A DNA stretch of 64,000 nt from Terriglobia bacterium (GTDB lineage Bacteria > Acidobacteriota > Terriglobia > Versatilivoradales > Versatilivoraceae), in contig JAKUNG010000012.1 in the NCBI GenBank assembly GCA_022452285.1, positions 79,261-143,260 on the forward strand, in the 5' to 3' direction. Positions 19,822 to 28,402 of the stretch are shown here, one piece after another (position 1 is the stretch's first letter; every line of letters begins with the position of its first letter). The position numbers and the translations under genes are program-made. The notes below the pieces were generated by a model. That model searched no databases and was not told the origin of the DNA. It worked only from the letters and a program-made list of their open reading frames with translations.

Positions 19822-20790
19822 TTACCTGTAATTAACGTAAACATCAGTTGTAACATCTTCAACTTTAGGTAATGGGCTAGATTCAGCAAAAGAAAGAGCT
19901 TCCTGAACCTGTTCTAAAGCATTCTGATCGATAGCATCGAGTTCCTCAGAGCTGAGCCAGCCCTGTGCATCTATTTCTGTTCGAAATTCTTTGATTGGAT
20001 CCTTTCCTTGGGAACTAGACTTATAGGCATCATCTTTATAGGTTTGCAGGTCTCCCTCAAAGTGGCCATGATGTCGAAAAGTCTTACATTCTAAAAGGCT
20101 TGGTCCTTGTCCGTTACGGGCTCGATCGACTGCTTCTAATGTGGCCTCGTAAATAGCCAGAACGTTGGTGCCATCCAAAACAGCACCAGGGATACCGTAA
20201 CTAGCTGCACGTTCAGCTATGTCCTCAATTGCGCAGTGATAACTAGCGGGTGTACTTTGAGCATACCCATTATTTTCAGCTACAAAAATTACAGGGAGAT
20301 TCCAAATAGCTGCCAGATTAGCGCTCTCGTGAAAACTGCCTTGTTCGCATGCCCCATCACCAAAAAAACAAACACAGACATCTTTGCTCTTCGTTACCAA
20401 CGAAGTAAGGCCAGCACCACAAGCTAAGGGCGGACCTCCTCCTACAATACCATTTGCTCCTAACATTCCTTTTTCTACGTCTGCAATGTGCATGGATCCT
20501 CCCTTACCCTTGCACAATCCTGTTGCCTTCCCATAGATTTCGGCCATCATTAATTTTAGATCACAACCCTTTGCAATGCAGTGTCCGTGTCCTCGGTGGG
20601 TGCTAGTGATTGTGTCAGTGGGCCTGAGTGCAGTACAAACCCCTGTGGCTATGGCTTCTTCTCCTACATAAAGATGAACAAATCCAGGAATAATTCCTTT
20701 GCCAAATTCTCGTTTGACTGTTTCTTCAAAGTGTCTAATGGATACCATGGTCCGGTACATATTTTGAATTTGTTCTTGATTTGGGTTCAT
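19822..20790 (-). CDS. acoA: TPP-dependent dehydrogenase E1 alpha subunit (AcoA-like)
   Basis: The 322-residue alpha subunit that binds thiamine diphosphate. The cofactor motif G-D-G-A...N-N is present (about 144 to 174). The R-G-H-G-H segment and G-K-G-G-S-M-H stretch (phosphorylation-loop region in relatives) also match. It is first in a four-gene reverse operon acoA-acoB-acoC-acoX. Short length and partnership with a hydrolase-fold E2 are as in acetoin dehydrogenase. Cleavage of acetoin would yield acetaldehyde and acetyl-CoA; a dihydrolipoyl dehydrogenase must come from elsewhere. Confidence 0.9.
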   Translation of the reverse strand: MNPNQEQIQNMYRTMVSIRHFEETVKREFGKGIIPGFVHLYVGEEAIATGVCTALRPTDTITSTHRGHGHCIAKGCDLKLMMAEIYGKATGLCKGKGGSMHIADVEKGMLGANGIVGGGPPLACGAGLTSLVTKSKDVCVCFFGDGACEQGSFHESANLAAIWNLPVIFVAENNGYAQSTPASYHCAIEDIAERAASYGIPGAVLDGTNVLAIYEATLEAVDRARNGQGPSLLECKTFRHHGHFEGDLQTYKDDAYKSSSQGKDPIKEFRTEIDAQGWLSSEELDAIDQNALEQVQEALSFAESSPLPKVEDVTTDVYVNYR

Positions 20791-21015
20791 AGCTTGATTT
20801 CTCCAACTAATCTATTCAGAAGAAAAAAGTTCAATAAGATAGGTCTACCATCTAGATTAAATAAATATTAATTAAGGTGAATTAAAAACGATACGCTACA
20901 CAAAGATTGACTTCAACTATTTTATTTTTTTAGTTGATCAGTTAAGTGATTGAGTCCGGTTAACTTTAAAATGAAACAATAGTAATTTACTGATTTTTTC
21001 ATCGAAATAGTACGT

Positions 21016-22560
21016 TTATTTTGGGTTGAGATTGCCATTAATTGATTCTAGAACAGTCGGTTTTAGGTCTTTAATTTGACGATCTAAAGGAAAAAAGGGA
21101 CGTTTCATTCGTTTGTAATCAAGATGTTTTACAGAAGCGGGTGTAGGGCCAGGTGTATCTACTAGTAATGCACCTTTAGAGATTTTCTTATAAGCAAAGT
21201 TAAAGTTCATGGGATTTTTGACCCCGATAAATTTAGCTGATTTGATGTTCATTTCAGCTGCTTCGAACTGTTCACATTTCCAGTCATAGGTTGGTTTTGA
21301 CATGATTAATACTTGTAGGTTCCCAATTCGAAAGACGACAGAAGGTCCCATGGAAGCTTCTGTACCGCCATAAAGCCCTCCTGTATAAATGAACTTGCCA
21401 TCAATCAATCGTTCTATAGTTCCTTCTACCTCAATAGGTTTGCCCCAACGAGAGTCTAACTTATGGCCAAGTAGTAACTCTACAGTTTTTCCAATACCTG
21501 CTTCAGAGCAAAAATGGACAGCTTCAGGGTCAACGACTGTTAGTAGACTTGGATCTGTGACTCCGATTCGAAGCATCTCCTTAAGAAGGGCAACACTATC
21601 TCCAGAGGCGCCTCCTCCTGTGCAATCTGCAGTATCGATAAGGAGTACAGGACCACCGTTTATTTTCTTTCCAATTTGAATAGCCTCGGCAACGGTTTTC
21701 ATTTCACATTCTAAGTCATAACGCAGGGACCAATATTCATTGGCTAATTTAGTTGATAGATATCTTGAGTCCTCAGGCGCATTATTTGTTATTACTAAAC
21801 CACCAGAACCAAGATCTGGCAGGTCATTGTAAGGATGAACCCCAAAGATAGAGGCTGAGAGGACAGGAGGTGTTTTTTCAAGTTGTCTGGCATATTGGGT
21901 AAGTTTAGCCATAGGAGCATCGCCATATGTCATTCCGTTAATTCCTCCTACTAGGACTGGAACCTTGGCCATCGCCGAGGTTAGTTTAGCGTTAGTTTGC
22001 ACTGAGTAGAGAAATAAATTAGCAGCTCTTTTACCTGTGCAAAAAGTGTCATCATGAGGGTAATGAGAAAAAGCAACGAGGCCATTAGCTTGCTGGATCA
22101 TACGTTCGGTGACATGAGCATGCATGTCTAAGGTAGCGATTACAGGAACCTGTGGGCCAACGATTTGACGAACAGATTCTAAAATATCTCCTTCTGGATC
22201 ATCTTCTGAGATGGTAGTCATAGAACCGTGAAGTGATAGTAGCACTCCATCAACTGGATAAACCTCTTTTAGTGTTGATAGCAAAAGGTTTTTAAGAAAC
22301 TGATAACAGTGATCAGTATTTGGGCCACCAGAGACACAGCGTGCTACTGCCAATGGAACTGTTTGGATATTATTTTTGATACAGGTGGCCAGGATACCAG
22401 CTGTTTCACAATCAGTTCCAAAAAGCTGAAAGACCTCAGGTCCTTTATGGATATATGTGTTTTCCCATAAATCAAGATTTGTTTGAGTAGTTAAGAACTG
22501 GCTAGTTTCTTGAAAGATTCCACCTATGGCAACACGTAAATTAGATTTATTAGAATTCAA
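21016..22560 (-). CDS. M81 family metallopeptidase-like protein (MlrC-type)
   Basis: A 514-residue protein of the M81/DUF1485 group, named after MlrC, which degrades linearised microcystin. Visible signatures are G-G-I-F-Q-E-T near the N-terminus (about 13-19), S-L-H-G-S-M near 109-114, L-D-M-H-A-H-V-T near 143-150 and Y-P-H-D-D-T-F-x-T-G-K near 167-177, all carrying possible metal ligands. A second domain holds D-T-A-D-C-T-G-G-G-A-S-G-D. Members are widespread in marine heterotrophs and their natural substrates are mostly unknown. The gene follows the enolase-superfamily gene by about 75 bp on the reverse strand, so both may serve one degradation route. Confidence 0.85.
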   Translation of the reverse strand: MNSNKSNLRVAIGGIFQETSQFLTTQTNLDLWENTYIHKGPEVFQLFGTDCETAGILATCIKNNIQTVPLAVARCVSGGPNTDHCYQFLKNLLLSTLKEVYPVDGVLLSLHGSMTTISEDDPEGDILESVRQIVGPQVPVIATLDMHAHVTERMIQQANGLVAFSHYPHDDTFCTGKRAANLFLYSVQTNAKLTSAMAKVPVLVGGINGMTYGDAPMAKLTQYARQLEKTPPVLSASIFGVHPYNDLPDLGSGGLVITNNAPEDSRYLSTKLANEYWSLRYDLECEMKTVAEAIQIGKKINGGPVLLIDTADCTGGGASGDSVALLKEMLRIGVTDPSLLTVVDPEAVHFCSEAGIGKTVELLLGHKLDSRWGKPIEVEGTIERLIDGKFIYTGGLYGGTEASMGPSVVFRIGNLQVLIMSKPTYDWKCEQFEAAEMNIKSAKFIGVKNPMNFNFAYKKISKGALLVDTPGPTPASVKHLDYKRMKRPFFPLDRQIKDLKPTVLESINGNLNPK

Positions 22561-22633
22561 GCAGTATATCCAAAGTGATTGAAAGTGTAATGGAATGTGC
22601 CCTTATTAATCTGGCTTAGTCAAACTATGAGTA

Positions 22634-23815
22634 TTAAAAGGGCTCTCTGAATACCCAATGTTCCTTGCCAAACGACATGTCAGAATATGCACCTGGCGGC
22701 AAGGATTTTGTAGATGGCAGAGTCAGTTGTTTAACAACTGACTCATTGAGGGCAATTCCCAATCCGGGACTTGGTGACAAAGAGATGAGGCCATCATTTA
22801 TTATGAAAGGTTCGATTAAAAGGTTGTCAATAAAGGGATTGCCTGTCCTGTCTACTTCTACGGTCAAGCCATTTGGCAGGGCAGAGATTACGTGCATATT
22901 GGCGGTTAGGGCCACTGCATCACTCCAGGTGTGTGTTGCAGTTTGACATTTGTGTTGATTAGCTAACTCACCAATTCGATAACATTCAGTGATTCCACCA
23001 GCACGACAAGAATCTGGTTGCACGATATCTAATGCTCCTGCCCGTAGCATTTCTCTGAATCCTTGAACACCAAATTCATTTTCTCCAGCAGCCAAAGGCA
23101 CTTGGCAATTCTTTCTAAGTTGTACATAATCATCAATATTTTCAGGTTCAAAAGGTTCTTCATACCAAAAAACATTGTGTTCTTTAAAGCTTTTTCCGAG
23201 TTGTTTTGCCACTTTCAGGCTGTAACGCATTGAGGCATCAACAATAATATCTATTTTAGGTCCAACTGCTTTCCGAACAGTTTCCAGAGCTGAGATATCA
23301 TATTCCTCATTTTTGCCAAGGCGCATTTTTACTCTGCGAAAACCTTTGTCTACATAGCTTCCCGCTTCTTCAAAAAGAGAGTCTAAAGAGTCATTCCATA
23401 CAAGTGCACTTGCATAGGCTGGTATTTTATTTCTTGACCCTCCAAGTAGTTCATAGACTGGCTTTTCTAGGTCTTTTCCGCGAAGGTCCCAGAAGGCAGT
23501 ATCTAATGCTCCTATAGCTGAAATTGCAACTCCTTTTCTTCCATACCAGCGAGTAGCTTGATACATTGTTTCCCATAGGGATTCAACATCTCTAGGATCT
23601 TCTCCAAGTAAAAGTGGCCGAAGGTGTCCTTCAATCACAATTCGTAGCAATTCTGGATGACTATAGGCCGACCCAAGACCAAATAGTCTATTATTCGTTT
23701 CTACTTGGACGAGAGTAGTGAGGCGACCAGTAATACTGCCACCAGCATAAGCCATACGTTTTTCATTTGGGATTTTATATAGGAGGTTGATGACCTTAAT
23801 ATCTTCAATCTTCAT
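22634..23815 (-). CDS. Mandelate racemase / muconate lactonizing enzyme family protein
   Basis: Enolase-superfamily enzyme of 393 residues, probably an acid-sugar dehydratase. Numbered from ATG 23815, the second catalytic motif is K163-M-R165, metal ligands are Asp193, Glu219 and Glu245, and the Asp268-His295 dyad of the mandelate racemase subgroup is present. The K-x-R form means the usual second Lys is Arg. ATG 23815 has AAGGA 5 bases upstream; a longer frame from 23881 would add 22 residues and is unlikely. The substrate is not predictable without genome context of a sugar-acid pathway. It is likely co-transcribed with the M81 gene. Confidence 0.87.
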   Translation of the reverse strand: MKIEDIKVINLLYKIPNEKRMAYAGGSITGRLTTLVQVETNNRLFGLGSAYSHPELLRIVIEGHLRPLLLGEDPRDVESLWETMYQATRWYGRKGVAISAIGALDTAFWDLRGKDLEKPVYELLGGSRNKIPAYASALVWNDSLDSLFEEAGSYVDKGFRRVKMRLGKNEEYDISALETVRKAVGPKIDIIVDASMRYSLKVAKQLGKSFKEHNVFWYEEPFEPENIDDYVQLRKNCQVPLAAGENEFGVQGFREMLRAGALDIVQPDSCRAGGITECYRIGELANQHKCQTATHTWSDAVALTANMHVISALPNGLTVEVDRTGNPFIDNLLIEPFIINDGLISLSPSPGLGIALNESVVKQLTLPSTKSLPPGAYSDMSFGKEHWVFREPF

Positions 23816-23992
23816 TTTAGTCCTTAAGAATGTGATGAATGTTTGTGTTAATTTAGAAGGAAGAAAGCGGTCTGACTGCAAAAAATAGCATAGAATTTCT
23901 CACTGAAAAAGTAAGCAGTGTCTCTTCTTGAATACCTAAATTAAAATCTAGTGAGAAAAAAAGAGCGTGTCTTCTCAAGAACAATTTAGATC

Positions 23993-24910
23993 TTACTTCA
24001 ACAAGAATTTTTGCACACGCCAATTGCCTACTTCTGCAACATAAAGTTCACCAGTTTTACTGATGGCTAAGTGATGACTAAAGTAAAGGTTGCCAGGTTG
24101 TTTGCCTGCTTTACCTAAAGTCCCTAGAATACGACCTTGGAGGTCTAATTTTAAGATCCTGTTCTTGTATCCGTCACACATAAAAAGGTGTTGATCAGAG
24201 CTAAAATAAAGTCCCCAAGGAGATCCGAGGTGAGTCCATTCTTTTAAAAACTTTCCATTCTCGTCAAAGATTTGAATGCGATGATTCTCCCTATCGCCGA
24301 CATAAACTTTTCCTTCATGATCAACAGCAATTGTGTGTGGAGCATTAAATTCACCCGGAGCTTTACCTTTTTTCCCCCATGAATGTAGGTATTCGCCTTC
24401 TTTTGAATATTTTACAACTCTAGAATTTCCATATCCATCTGTTATATAAGTTTCACCTTTAGGGCCAAAAGCGACATGTGTCGGTTGATTAAAGGTGTCA
24501 TTTGTCTCTCCAGAGGTGTCTTTACGGCCTAAAACCATAAGGGTTCTTCCTTTAGAACTGAACTTAATTACTGTATGTGAACCGATGTCGGTAACCCAGA
24601 CATTATCTTGACTGTCAACGGCAAGACCGTGTGGTGAGCTTAATATGCCATCTCCCCAAGATCGAAGAAACTTTCCCTCAGCATCAAAACACATTACTGT
24701 TTGAGGCCCTCGATGGTAAACATAAACATTATTTTTTGAATCAACTCCTACGCCCGTGGTGGGTCCAAAATTTTTACCTAGAGGGAGTTGGGGCCAATCA
24801 GAAATTAAACGGCCTAAAAGATTTGGAGAATCCTCAGCTGTTACTAAGGGATTAAAGACAAGCAGTAAAACTAAGAACAACAAAGCAATCATTGAGGTAC
24901 GGGTGGTCAT
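23993..24910 (-). CDS. Exported NHL-repeat beta-propeller protein
   Basis: A 305-residue protein with a signal peptide (residues 1-25) and at least five NHL-type repeats, recognisable as recurring P-x-G-(I/L/V)-A-V-D-x-x-x-x-V-Y-V-x-D and N-x-R-(I/V)-x-x-F segments from about residue 50 to the end. Such six-bladed propellers include peptidyl-alpha-hydroxyglycine lyase relatives and binding proteins. No catalytic assignment is possible by eye. It follows the bactofilin gene by 29 bp, so the two form a reverse-strand pair. A ribosome-binding site AAGGAACT lies upstream of ATG 24910. Confidence 0.85.
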   Translation of the reverse strand: MTTRTSMIALLFLVLLLVFNPLVTAEDSPNLLGRLISDWPQLPLGKNFGPTTGVGVDSKNNVYVYHRGPQTVMCFDAEGKFLRSWGDGILSSPHGLAVDSQDNVWVTDIGSHTVIKFSSKGRTLMVLGRKDTSGETNDTFNQPTHVAFGPKGETYITDGYGNSRVVKYSKEGEYLHSWGKKGKAPGEFNAPHTIAVDHEGKVYVGDRENHRIQIFDENGKFLKEWTHLGSPWGLYFSSDQHLFMCDGYKNRILKLDLQGRILGTLGKAGKQPGNLYFSHHLAISKTGELYVAEVGNWRVQKFLLK

Positions 24911-24939
24911 TATAAGTTCCTTTTTCTCTGAATTAATAT

Positions 24940-25476
24940 TTACTTTATAGATTTGATTCGAGTTTTCTTATTTTCAGACAATTGAGTGACTTCTTCCATC
25001 TCAATACTACCCTTAAATCTTGCGCTATCTTCAATTGAAATTCGTCTGGATCGAATGTTACCAACAAGAGAACTAGCAGATTCAAGTTTTACCTTATCCT
25101 TGGCATAAACATTCCCTTTAACCGTTCCAGATATATTTACATTTTTTGCTACAATGTTTGCTTGAACCCAACCTTTGGATCCGATTGTGAGTGAGTGATT
25201 ATTTATTTCAATATTCCCTTCAACCATTCCATCAATTAGTAAGTCTTCATTTCCAATAAGATCTCCTTTCAAAGAGAACGAAGATCCTAAATAATTAGTA
25301 GCTCTTTTATTTTCGTTCCTCTTTAGAGAATTTTGTTGTTTGGAGTCATCAATTGTTAGGTCCGTAGCATGTGAACTATTTTGCTTATGAAAAGGTTCGG
25401 GATTGTTGATTCCATTTATTAGAATCCGGATTCGTTTAGATAACTTTTTCAGACCATTTGGAAGATATTTTACCAT
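24940..25476 (-). CDS. Bactofilin family cytoskeletal protein
   Basis: A 178-residue protein. A charged, disordered N-terminus (about 1-60) leads to a bactofilin (DUF583) right-handed beta helix of about 100 residues with the rung pattern D-L-L-I-D-G-x-V-E-G-N-I, V-N-I-S-G-T-V-K-G-N-V and a final R-R-I-S-I-E-D-S-A-R-F-K-G. Bactofilins polymerise without nucleotide and scaffold cell-shape, stalk or envelope factors. Its gene neighbour is an exported propeller rather than an M23 peptidase, the more usual partner. No ribosome-binding site is evident at ATG 25476. Confidence 0.88.
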   Translation of the reverse strand: MVKYLPNGLKKLSKRIRILINGINNPEPFHKQNSSHATDLTIDDSKQQNSLKRNENKRATNYLGSSFSLKGDLIGNEDLLIDGMVEGNIEINNHSLTIGSKGWVQANIVAKNVNISGTVKGNVYAKDKVKLESASSLVGNIRSRRISIEDSARFKGSIEMEEVTQLSENKKTRIKSIK

Positions 25477-25806
25477 TTGTGACTTTTAGATTGTCTAGGG
25501 TTTTGTTTGAGAACTAAACAAAATAGATCATTGATTTAACATTTTCAAGACGGCGACAAGGAAACAAATTTCTAGGGATCTAATATATTTTATTTTAACC
25601 TCTGAAGGGCAGTATGCCAAAATGAATCTCCTAATAAAATAATCTTTAGATTAAAAAACTTGTTTTTTAAAAAATGAATATAACCGTTATTAAACTGAAG
25701 CTAGCTTGAAAGAATTAAACGGACCTTCCTTATAAACATCGCAGTCAATCTTAGGAAGGCGAGGAATCCTTTAGGGTAATTTATAAAATAATTGGAGATT
25801 ATTGTT
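25477..25806. other. Divergent region between bactofilin and binding-protein genes
   Basis: About 330 bp of AT-rich DNA between divergent genes. A seven-base inverted repeat (25724-25730 and 25753-25759, GGAAGG-type arms) lies 50-80 bp before the binding-protein start and may fold in its leader RNA or act as an operator. No ORF is seen. Confidence 0.45.
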
Positions 25807-26784
25807 ATGAAGATCACTACGTTAGCAGCAATATTCTTTAGTCTGGTCTTTTTAGGAGCAGGGTGCAATTTTCAACAGACAGAAAAAGTTAAAGAAAATA
25901 ATGTTCCTTTTCGAGGAACCATTGGATTGTCAGTATTAACTTTGACGAATCCTTTCTTTACAGTTATTGCAGAAAATCTTAGTTTGGAAGCCAAAAAACA
26001 TGGGTATGAAGTTCTGGTGACCAGTGGGGAATTTGATGTGGCACGCCAGCATAACCAAGTAAAGGATTTTATTGTTCAAAAGGTAAATGCAATTGTTCTT
26101 TGTCCTTGTGATTCAAAGGCGATTGGTCCTGCAATTAAGGAAGCTAATGAGGCAGGAATTCCAGTTTTTACAGCTGATTTAGCCTGTTTAGCCCCAGGAG
26201 TTGAAGTAGTGTCCCATATCGCCACGGACAATTTTTCCGGAGGAAAGGAAGCAGCCAAGGGAATGATTGAGGCGTTAGGTGAGAGTGGGGGTAAAATTGT
26301 TATTCTTCATTTTGAGAGTGCAGAATCTTGTTTGCTTCGGGTAAAAGGATTTACCCAAGTTATCGAAAAATATAATAAAAATAGAATGTCTGGAAAAATT
26401 GAAATTGTTGCTGTCCTTCCAAGTGGAGGTGTAAAGGATATAGGTTATAAGGCTGCAGAAGATGCGATCCAAGCGCATCCAGATTTGTCCGGATTTTTTG
26501 CTATAAATGATGCAGCAGCGCTAGGTGCTCGGGCTGCATTAGAAAAAGCAGGTAAAGCTGACCAAGTTACGATTATCGGATTTGATGGTCAGCCAGAAGG
26601 AAAACAGGCAATTAAAGATGGATTAATTTATGCTGATCCAATTCAATTTCCTGATCGAATTGGCAGGGAAACGATGCAAGTAATCGTAAAGCATTTCAAT
26701 GGAGAAGAGGTTCCTAAGGAAGTTCTCATTCCCACATTTCTTTATAAAAAAGAAGATGCAGATCAAGATAGTAGCTTGAGATGA
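25807..26784 (+). CDS. Ribose-type sugar ABC transporter binding lipoprotein
   Basis: Periplasmic binding protein of the RbsB-like Peripla_BP_4 class, 325 residues. The lipobox L-G-A-G-C places the lipidated cysteine at residue 20 from ATG 25807. The type I fold is evident from L-T-N-P-F-F (about 40), K-V-N-A-I-V-L-C-P-C-D (about 90), V-x-H-I-A-T-D-N (about 135) and I-I-G-F-D-G-Q (about 255). ATG 25807 has TTGGAG 9 bases upstream; a TTG at 25792 is inside that site. The permease gene follows after about 170 bp. An ATPase gene is missing from the cluster. The ligand is probably a pentose or other small sugar. Confidence 0.9.
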   Translation: MKITTLAAIFFSLVFLGAGCNFQQTEKVKENNVPFRGTIGLSVLTLTNPFFTVIAENLSLEAKKHGYEVLVTSGEFDVARQHNQVKDFIVQKVNAIVLCPCDSKAIGPAIKEANEAGIPVFTADLACLAPGVEVVSHIATDNFSGGKEAAKGMIEALGESGGKIVILHFESAESCLLRVKGFTQVIEKYNKNRMSGKIEIVAVLPSGGVKDIGYKAAEDAIQAHPDLSGFFAINDAAALGARAALEKAGKADQVTIIGFDGQPEGKQAIKDGLIYADPIQFPDRIGRETMQVIVKHFNGEEVPKEVLIPTFLYKKEDADQDSSLR

Positions 26785-26954
26785 TTTAAGAGGCTAGGAT
26801 GCAAATAGATTCAGACAGACATTAATTGGGCCAAAAAAGATCTTCAATTTCCTTCCTCTTTTGTAAATTCAAGGGAGAAGCGCCCTTATTGATTTATAAA
26901 GTTTCTTACAAGTTATGTAGATAACCATTTTCACTGGAGAACTAAAACAGTCGG

Positions 26955-28319
26955 ATGACTTCTCACCGTCCCCCTTTAATATCAAGCTTTATTTCTGATT
27001 ATGGAATGATAATTGGTTTGTTGCTCTTATGTGTTTTTTTTAGCTATGTTACTTGGGACGAGCAGCATGCAACAGGATTAGGAGCAGCAAATCAACTGCG
27101 TGAGAATATAACTAAAGAATTCCCTCCTGGTAGCACTGTACTGATTGTGGCACGCAATCATCAAGAAGATGTAAATTTTGCTGAATCGCTTGCTAAACAG
27201 CTAAAAGATTTTGAAATGAAAGTTGTAGGTTCCATAAAAGGCCAGCCTCTTGATGCCCGTAAAGCTTTAGAAAGACTAGCTGTATCAAACACTAAACTTG
27301 ATGTAATTGCTTGTACCGATGTGACATCACAATGGACTCTCTTTGAGAATCTTAAAGACAGGTTCCCTAGCCTAGAAAACCCAAAAATTTTCAAGCCACC
27401 TACCTATATGTGGCCAAATTTTTTAAAGAAAAATAATCTTTTAAACATTGCGAACCAAATTGCTGTTATAGCAATTTTGGCGATTGGCATGACAATGGTG
27501 ATTATCACGGCTGGTATTGACCTCTCTGTTGGCAGCTTGATTGCTCTGTCTGCAGTGATATCCACTTGGCTCATTCGTGAGACTGCCCATGCAGAGTTGG
27601 CCACAACATCCGAAATGGTTTTGTGTTGCTTAATTGCTGTAGTCGCTTGCGGACTTTTAGGAGCTTTTTCAGGGGTAATGGTAACGATGTTTGCAGTCCC
27701 TCCCTTTATTGCAACGTTGGGAATGATGCTAGTTGCAAGTGGATTAGCTTATATTCTAGCTGAAGGCCAATCGATCTATCAGATTCCTGATTCGTTTATA
27801 TGGTTGGGAAGAGGTGCCGATTTTCTGTCAATACCCAATGCGGTATTACTGATGCTTTTCCTTTATGTTTCTGCAGATCTCTTGATGAGTAAAACATCAT
27901 TAGGGCGTTATATTTATGCTGTTGGGAGTAATCGAGAAGCAGCTAGACTTTCTGGAGTTCCCTTAAGAAAGGTCTTAATTTTTGTCTATACTATTTGTGC
28001 TATTTTAGCTGGATTGGGTGGTGTAGTTATGGCTTCACAACTAAAAAGTGGCTCTCCAACCTATGGATTAATGTATGAACTTTACACCATTGCTGCAGTA
28101 GTTGTTGGTGGAACAAGTTTAGCTGGGGGATCAGGAAAGATTTTTGGAACTTTAATAGGTGCTTTTATAATTGCAGTAATTCAGAACGGATTAAACCTTA
28201 CTGGAGTAGAAGGTTATACCCAAAAGGTAATTTTGGGAATTGTGATTTTAGGGGCTGTATTATTCGATATGACTAAAAAAAGAAGCTGGCGGTTATTACA
28301 GAAAATTAGATTGGGTTAA
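26955..28319 (+). CDS. Ribose-type ABC permease with an inserted extracytoplasmic domain
   Basis: A 454-residue permease of the RbsC family. Residues 16-30 are the first membrane helix. Then comes about 100 extra hydrophilic residues with a beta-alpha pattern (T-V-L-I-V-A-R near 57-63, D-V-I-A-C-T-D near 116-122) resembling part of a periplasmic binding-protein fold. The usual RbsC core starts at N-L-L-N-I-A-N-Q (about 158) with G-I-D-L-S-V-G-S-L-I-A-L (about 190) and later helices containing G-G-T-S-L-A-G-G-S-G. Ordinary family members lack this insert. No ATP-binding subunit is encoded next to it. The downstream family X gene, 83 bp on, could be in the same transcript. Confidence 0.87.
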   Translation: MTSHRPPLISSFISDYGMIIGLLLLCVFFSYVTWDEQHATGLGAANQLRENITKEFPPGSTVLIVARNHQEDVNFAESLAKQLKDFEMKVVGSIKGQPLDARKALERLAVSNTKLDVIACTDVTSQWTLFENLKDRFPSLENPKIFKPPTYMWPNFLKKNNLLNIANQIAVIAILAIGMTMVIITAGIDLSVGSLIALSAVISTWLIRETAHAELATTSEMVLCCLIAVVACGLLGAFSGVMVTMFAVPPFIATLGMMLVASGLAYILAEGQSIYQIPDSFIWLGRGADFLSIPNAVLLMLFLYVSADLLMSKTSLGRYIYAVGSNREAARLSGVPLRKVLIFVYTICAILAGLGGVVMASQLKSGSPTYGLMYELYTIAAVVVGGTSLAGGSGKIFGTLIGAFIIAVIQNGLNLTGVEGYTQKVILGIVILGAVLFDMTKKRSWRLLQKIRLG

Positions 28320-28402
28320 ATAGATTTATGAAGTAAAAAAATATTAGATTGATTATTAAGAGATGAAAGTGAAGATAATTAACCAGACTAAAGGAGTTTC
28401 CT

